A stretch of DNA of 16,681 nt from an uncultured Ruminococcus sp. (GTDB taxonomy: Bacteria > Bacillota > Clostridia > Oscillospirales > Ruminococcaceae): contig CAMWKY010000014.1 of assembly GCA_947174965.1 (NCBI GenBank), positions 1 through 16,681 of the forward strand, written 5' to 3'. A program made the translations under genes and the position numbers. This document shows, piece by piece, positions 15,127 to 16,681 of the stretch. The notes beneath the pieces are model-generated. The model had not been told where the DNA came from. It saw nothing but the letters and a program-made list of their open reading frames with translations, and searched no databases. The stretch's first letter is position 1. Each line of letters opens with the position of its first letter.

Positions 15127-16381
15127 TTTCATCACCTTCAATAATAATATCATCATAAAGCGCAAGATAACCTGAATCATCATCATGAACTTTCGAGAGA
15201 ACATAGTCGCTTCCCTCATAGATAACATCAATTTTCTTGAATACAACCTGTTCGCCTTTTAATATGCGGACTCCTTTGTAATTTGTAACGACAGAGCCTG
15301 TTTTGTTTCCAAGTTCGTCATATATATCTTCCTCAATATCGTCGAAACGTATCGATTCACGGGGAACTTTCAGCCCGTTGTATTTGCCTTTTATAATTTT
15401 GCACTGTTCTGCACGATGCTGAACAAGGTCATAATTGAACTGACTGCAATTTATTATAATTATGCACTGTTCAAGACTTCCTTCGTCACGTACATCTGTT
15501 ATAACAGCATCAAAAGTTTCATCAGATGAATCAAACTTTATCTGTACATAGTTTCCGACGGCATACTCTTTTCGTGAATTATCCACAACACCTGCAAGAT
15601 ACCAGCTGTAGCCGTTTATTATCTTGCCTACAATTGTATTTTCGTCACTTCTGCGGTCTGTAATGCTGTTTATTTCAGCAATTGTTATTTCATCAAGTTT
15701 ATTTGGATTAAGTTCAGTTTCATATCCATCACAATAGCTTACAAAATATGATGGCTGATTTGATTTTACAAGTTCAACAGGTTCTATTGATTCTGTTTTC
15801 AGTTCAGCAAGTTCTGCATTAATATCATTAATCTGCTGTTCAAATCCTGAAACTTGTTTTGTAATAATCTGATATGTACTCATCTGTACAAGCAGATTTT
15901 CCATATCATCTCTTAATTTACTGTAATCCTGCATATCACGGCTGTATATAAGACTTCTGTAGCTCTGGCTTATATTCTCTGAAAGACTTGACGGCTGTGC
16001 AGATTCAAGCGTGCCGGGATTCTGAATTTTCTTAAGTATTGCAAGTTCTTTTTCAAGACGGTTTATTGCTCTGTTTCTGCCAATCTGTGCATCATCAGGA
16101 TAAACTTCCGCAATAACAGTATCAGTTCCGACTTTTCCGCCATCTGCAACGTTATAACTCAAAACACCGTTTCCGCTGAAAGTTATTACTTTTTCGTCTC
16201 TTATAAAAACACCTTTAAAATCCTTTGAGGAAACAGCTTCAGACATAAGGGCAGTTTCTGTTGTGGCTTGTCTGTTGTTGAAGTTATATACAATACTTAT
16301 AAGAACAATCAGAAGCAATATAAGGACACTGTTTCTTAGAAATTTTACAATAAATCCGCTTTCTGATTTACTTGAACGCAT
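15116..16381 (-). CDS. HlyD-like membrane-anchored adaptor protein, division-cluster type
   Basis: The 421-residue product has one N-terminal membrane segment (about 15-32) and a large extracytoplasmic part. Residues 68-94 (FSGNGVLSYNVADGGKVG and onward) look like a biotinyl-lipoyl-type barrel of membrane-fusion adaptors; a helical coiled-coil hairpin spans about 104-195; a beta-rich segment follows, with YAVGNYVQIKF and VPRESIRF typical of HlyD/RND adaptors. No transporter partner is adjacent. The protein lies immediately upstream of yggS-sepF, a place I recall similar HlyD-like proteins occupying in many Clostridia, which suggests an envelope or division role rather than drug efflux. It begins three bases after hfq with a weak ribosome site (GCGAG), consistent with coupling. 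Function is unknown. Confidence 0.75.
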   Translation of the reverse strand: MRSSKSESGFIVKFLRNSVLILLLIVLISIVYNFNNRQATTETALMSEAVSSKDFKGVFIRDEKVITFSGNGVLSYNVADGGKVGTDTVIAEVYPDDAQIGRNRAINRLEKELAILKKIQNPGTLESAQPSSLSENISQSYRSLIYSRDMQDYSKLRDDMENLLVQMSTYQIITKQVSGFEQQINDINAELAELKTESIEPVELVKSNQPSYFVSYCDGYETELNPNKLDEITIAEINSITDRRSDENTIVGKIINGYSWYLAGVVDNSRKEYAVGNYVQIKFDSSDETFDAVITDVRDEGSLEQCIIIINCSQFNYDLVQHRAEQCKIIKGKYNGLKVPRESIRFDDIEEDIYDELGNKTGSVVTNYKGVRILKGEQVVFKKIDVIYEGSDYVLSKVHDDDSGYLALYDDIIIEGDENGR

Positions 16382-16384
16382 ATT

Positions 16385-16624
16385 TTACTCGCTTTTTTCA
16401 GAAGCATCAAGAATAGAAACAGACTTTGCAGGAATGATAGTTGAGATAGCGTGCTTGTATACAAGCTGTTGCTTTCCCTCGCAGTCAAAAATTGCTACGT
16501 AGCTGTCAAAGCCTCTTACCATTCCTTTAAACTGAAAACCATTCGTAAGAATAATTGTGACTACAATTTTTTCCTTTCTACACTGGTTAAGAAATACGTC
16601 CTGTAAATTAATTGCCTTGTTCAT
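16385..16624 (-). CDS. hfq: RNA chaperone Hfq
   Basis: The 79-residue product is the hexameric Sm-like RNA chaperone that binds small RNAs and A-rich mRNA. It contains the Sm1 region with Gln8 and [21 protein letters not shown] (Asp40 conserved), and the Sm2 signature VYKHAIST (55-62) with Tyr56, Lys57 and His58. The start at 16624 ([11 protein letters not shown]) is preferred over an ATG two codons earlier, because AGGAGA abuts that one and is well spaced for 16624. In Clostridia hfq often follows mutS-mutL-miaA; that stretch would lie just outside the window. The C-terminal tail is short, as in other Gram-positive Hfq proteins. Confidence 0.96.
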   Translation of the reverse strand: MNKAINLQDVFLNQCRKEKIVVTIILTNGFQFKGMVRGFDSYVAIFDCEGKQQLVYKHAISTIIPAKSVSILDASEKSE

Positions 16625-16681
16625 ACACATTCTCCTGTTCTTTGTTATTTAAATGTGTAAACTATTTTTTGATTTAGATAT

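Noticed and set aside
15127..15246. Extended yggS start with a Met-rich hydrophobic N terminus
   Set aside because: The extension lies wholly inside the HlyD-like gene in another frame and is an artefact; ATG 15126 gives the normal family length with a ribosome site.

Overview
This AT-rich window reads as chromosomal DNA of a low-GC anaerobic Firmicute of class Clostridia, most likely a Ruminococcus-like member of the Oscillospiraceae. The pointers are a six-cysteine SCIFF peptide with its radical SAM maturase (a near-universal clostridial pair), strong AGGAGG-type ribosome binding sites, and the Gram-positive gene order yggS-sepF-ylmH-divIVA-ileS-lspA-rluD. Genus assignment is inference; no rRNA is present. 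No mobile element, CRISPR array, tRNA or rRNA was seen.

Region 1 (1-1794, + strand): a consensus sigma-A promoter drives scfA, a 45-codon precursor, then a terminator-like hairpin, then scfB, the thioether-forming SCIFF maturase. The unit ends at a strong hairpin that also separates it from the convergent genes beyond. Region 2 (1792-5414, - strand): an AraC-type regulator, then a strong promoter, then a two-gene unit of a membrane-anchored VanY/M15B-like protein whose active-site residues look lost and an orphan family-5 peptide-binding lipoprotein carrying an EF-hand-like loop. Region 3 (5474-8264, - strand): split transketolase (N and C halves), a 48-residue membrane peptide resembling a type IV pilin helix, and a Cof-type HAD phosphatase. 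Region 4 (8275-16624, - strand): rluD-like pseudouridine synthase, lspA, ileS, divIVA, a ylmH-type S4 protein, sepF, yggS, a HlyD-like membrane protein and hfq.

Regions 3 and 4 lie on one strand with gaps of 0-80 bases and several start/stop overlaps, so they may be one long or several nested transcripts. The division genes (sepF, divIVA) sit with RNA/translation genes (hfq, ylmH, ileS, rluD) and with lspA, which matures lipoproteins such as the one in Region 2. Region 4 is conserved core genome. The less ordinary parts are the SCIFF pair with its internal hairpin, the degenerate VanY-like protein, the EF-hand-like insertion in the binding protein, and the pilin-helix-like small peptide. No wholly new system could be demonstrated from sequence reading alone.
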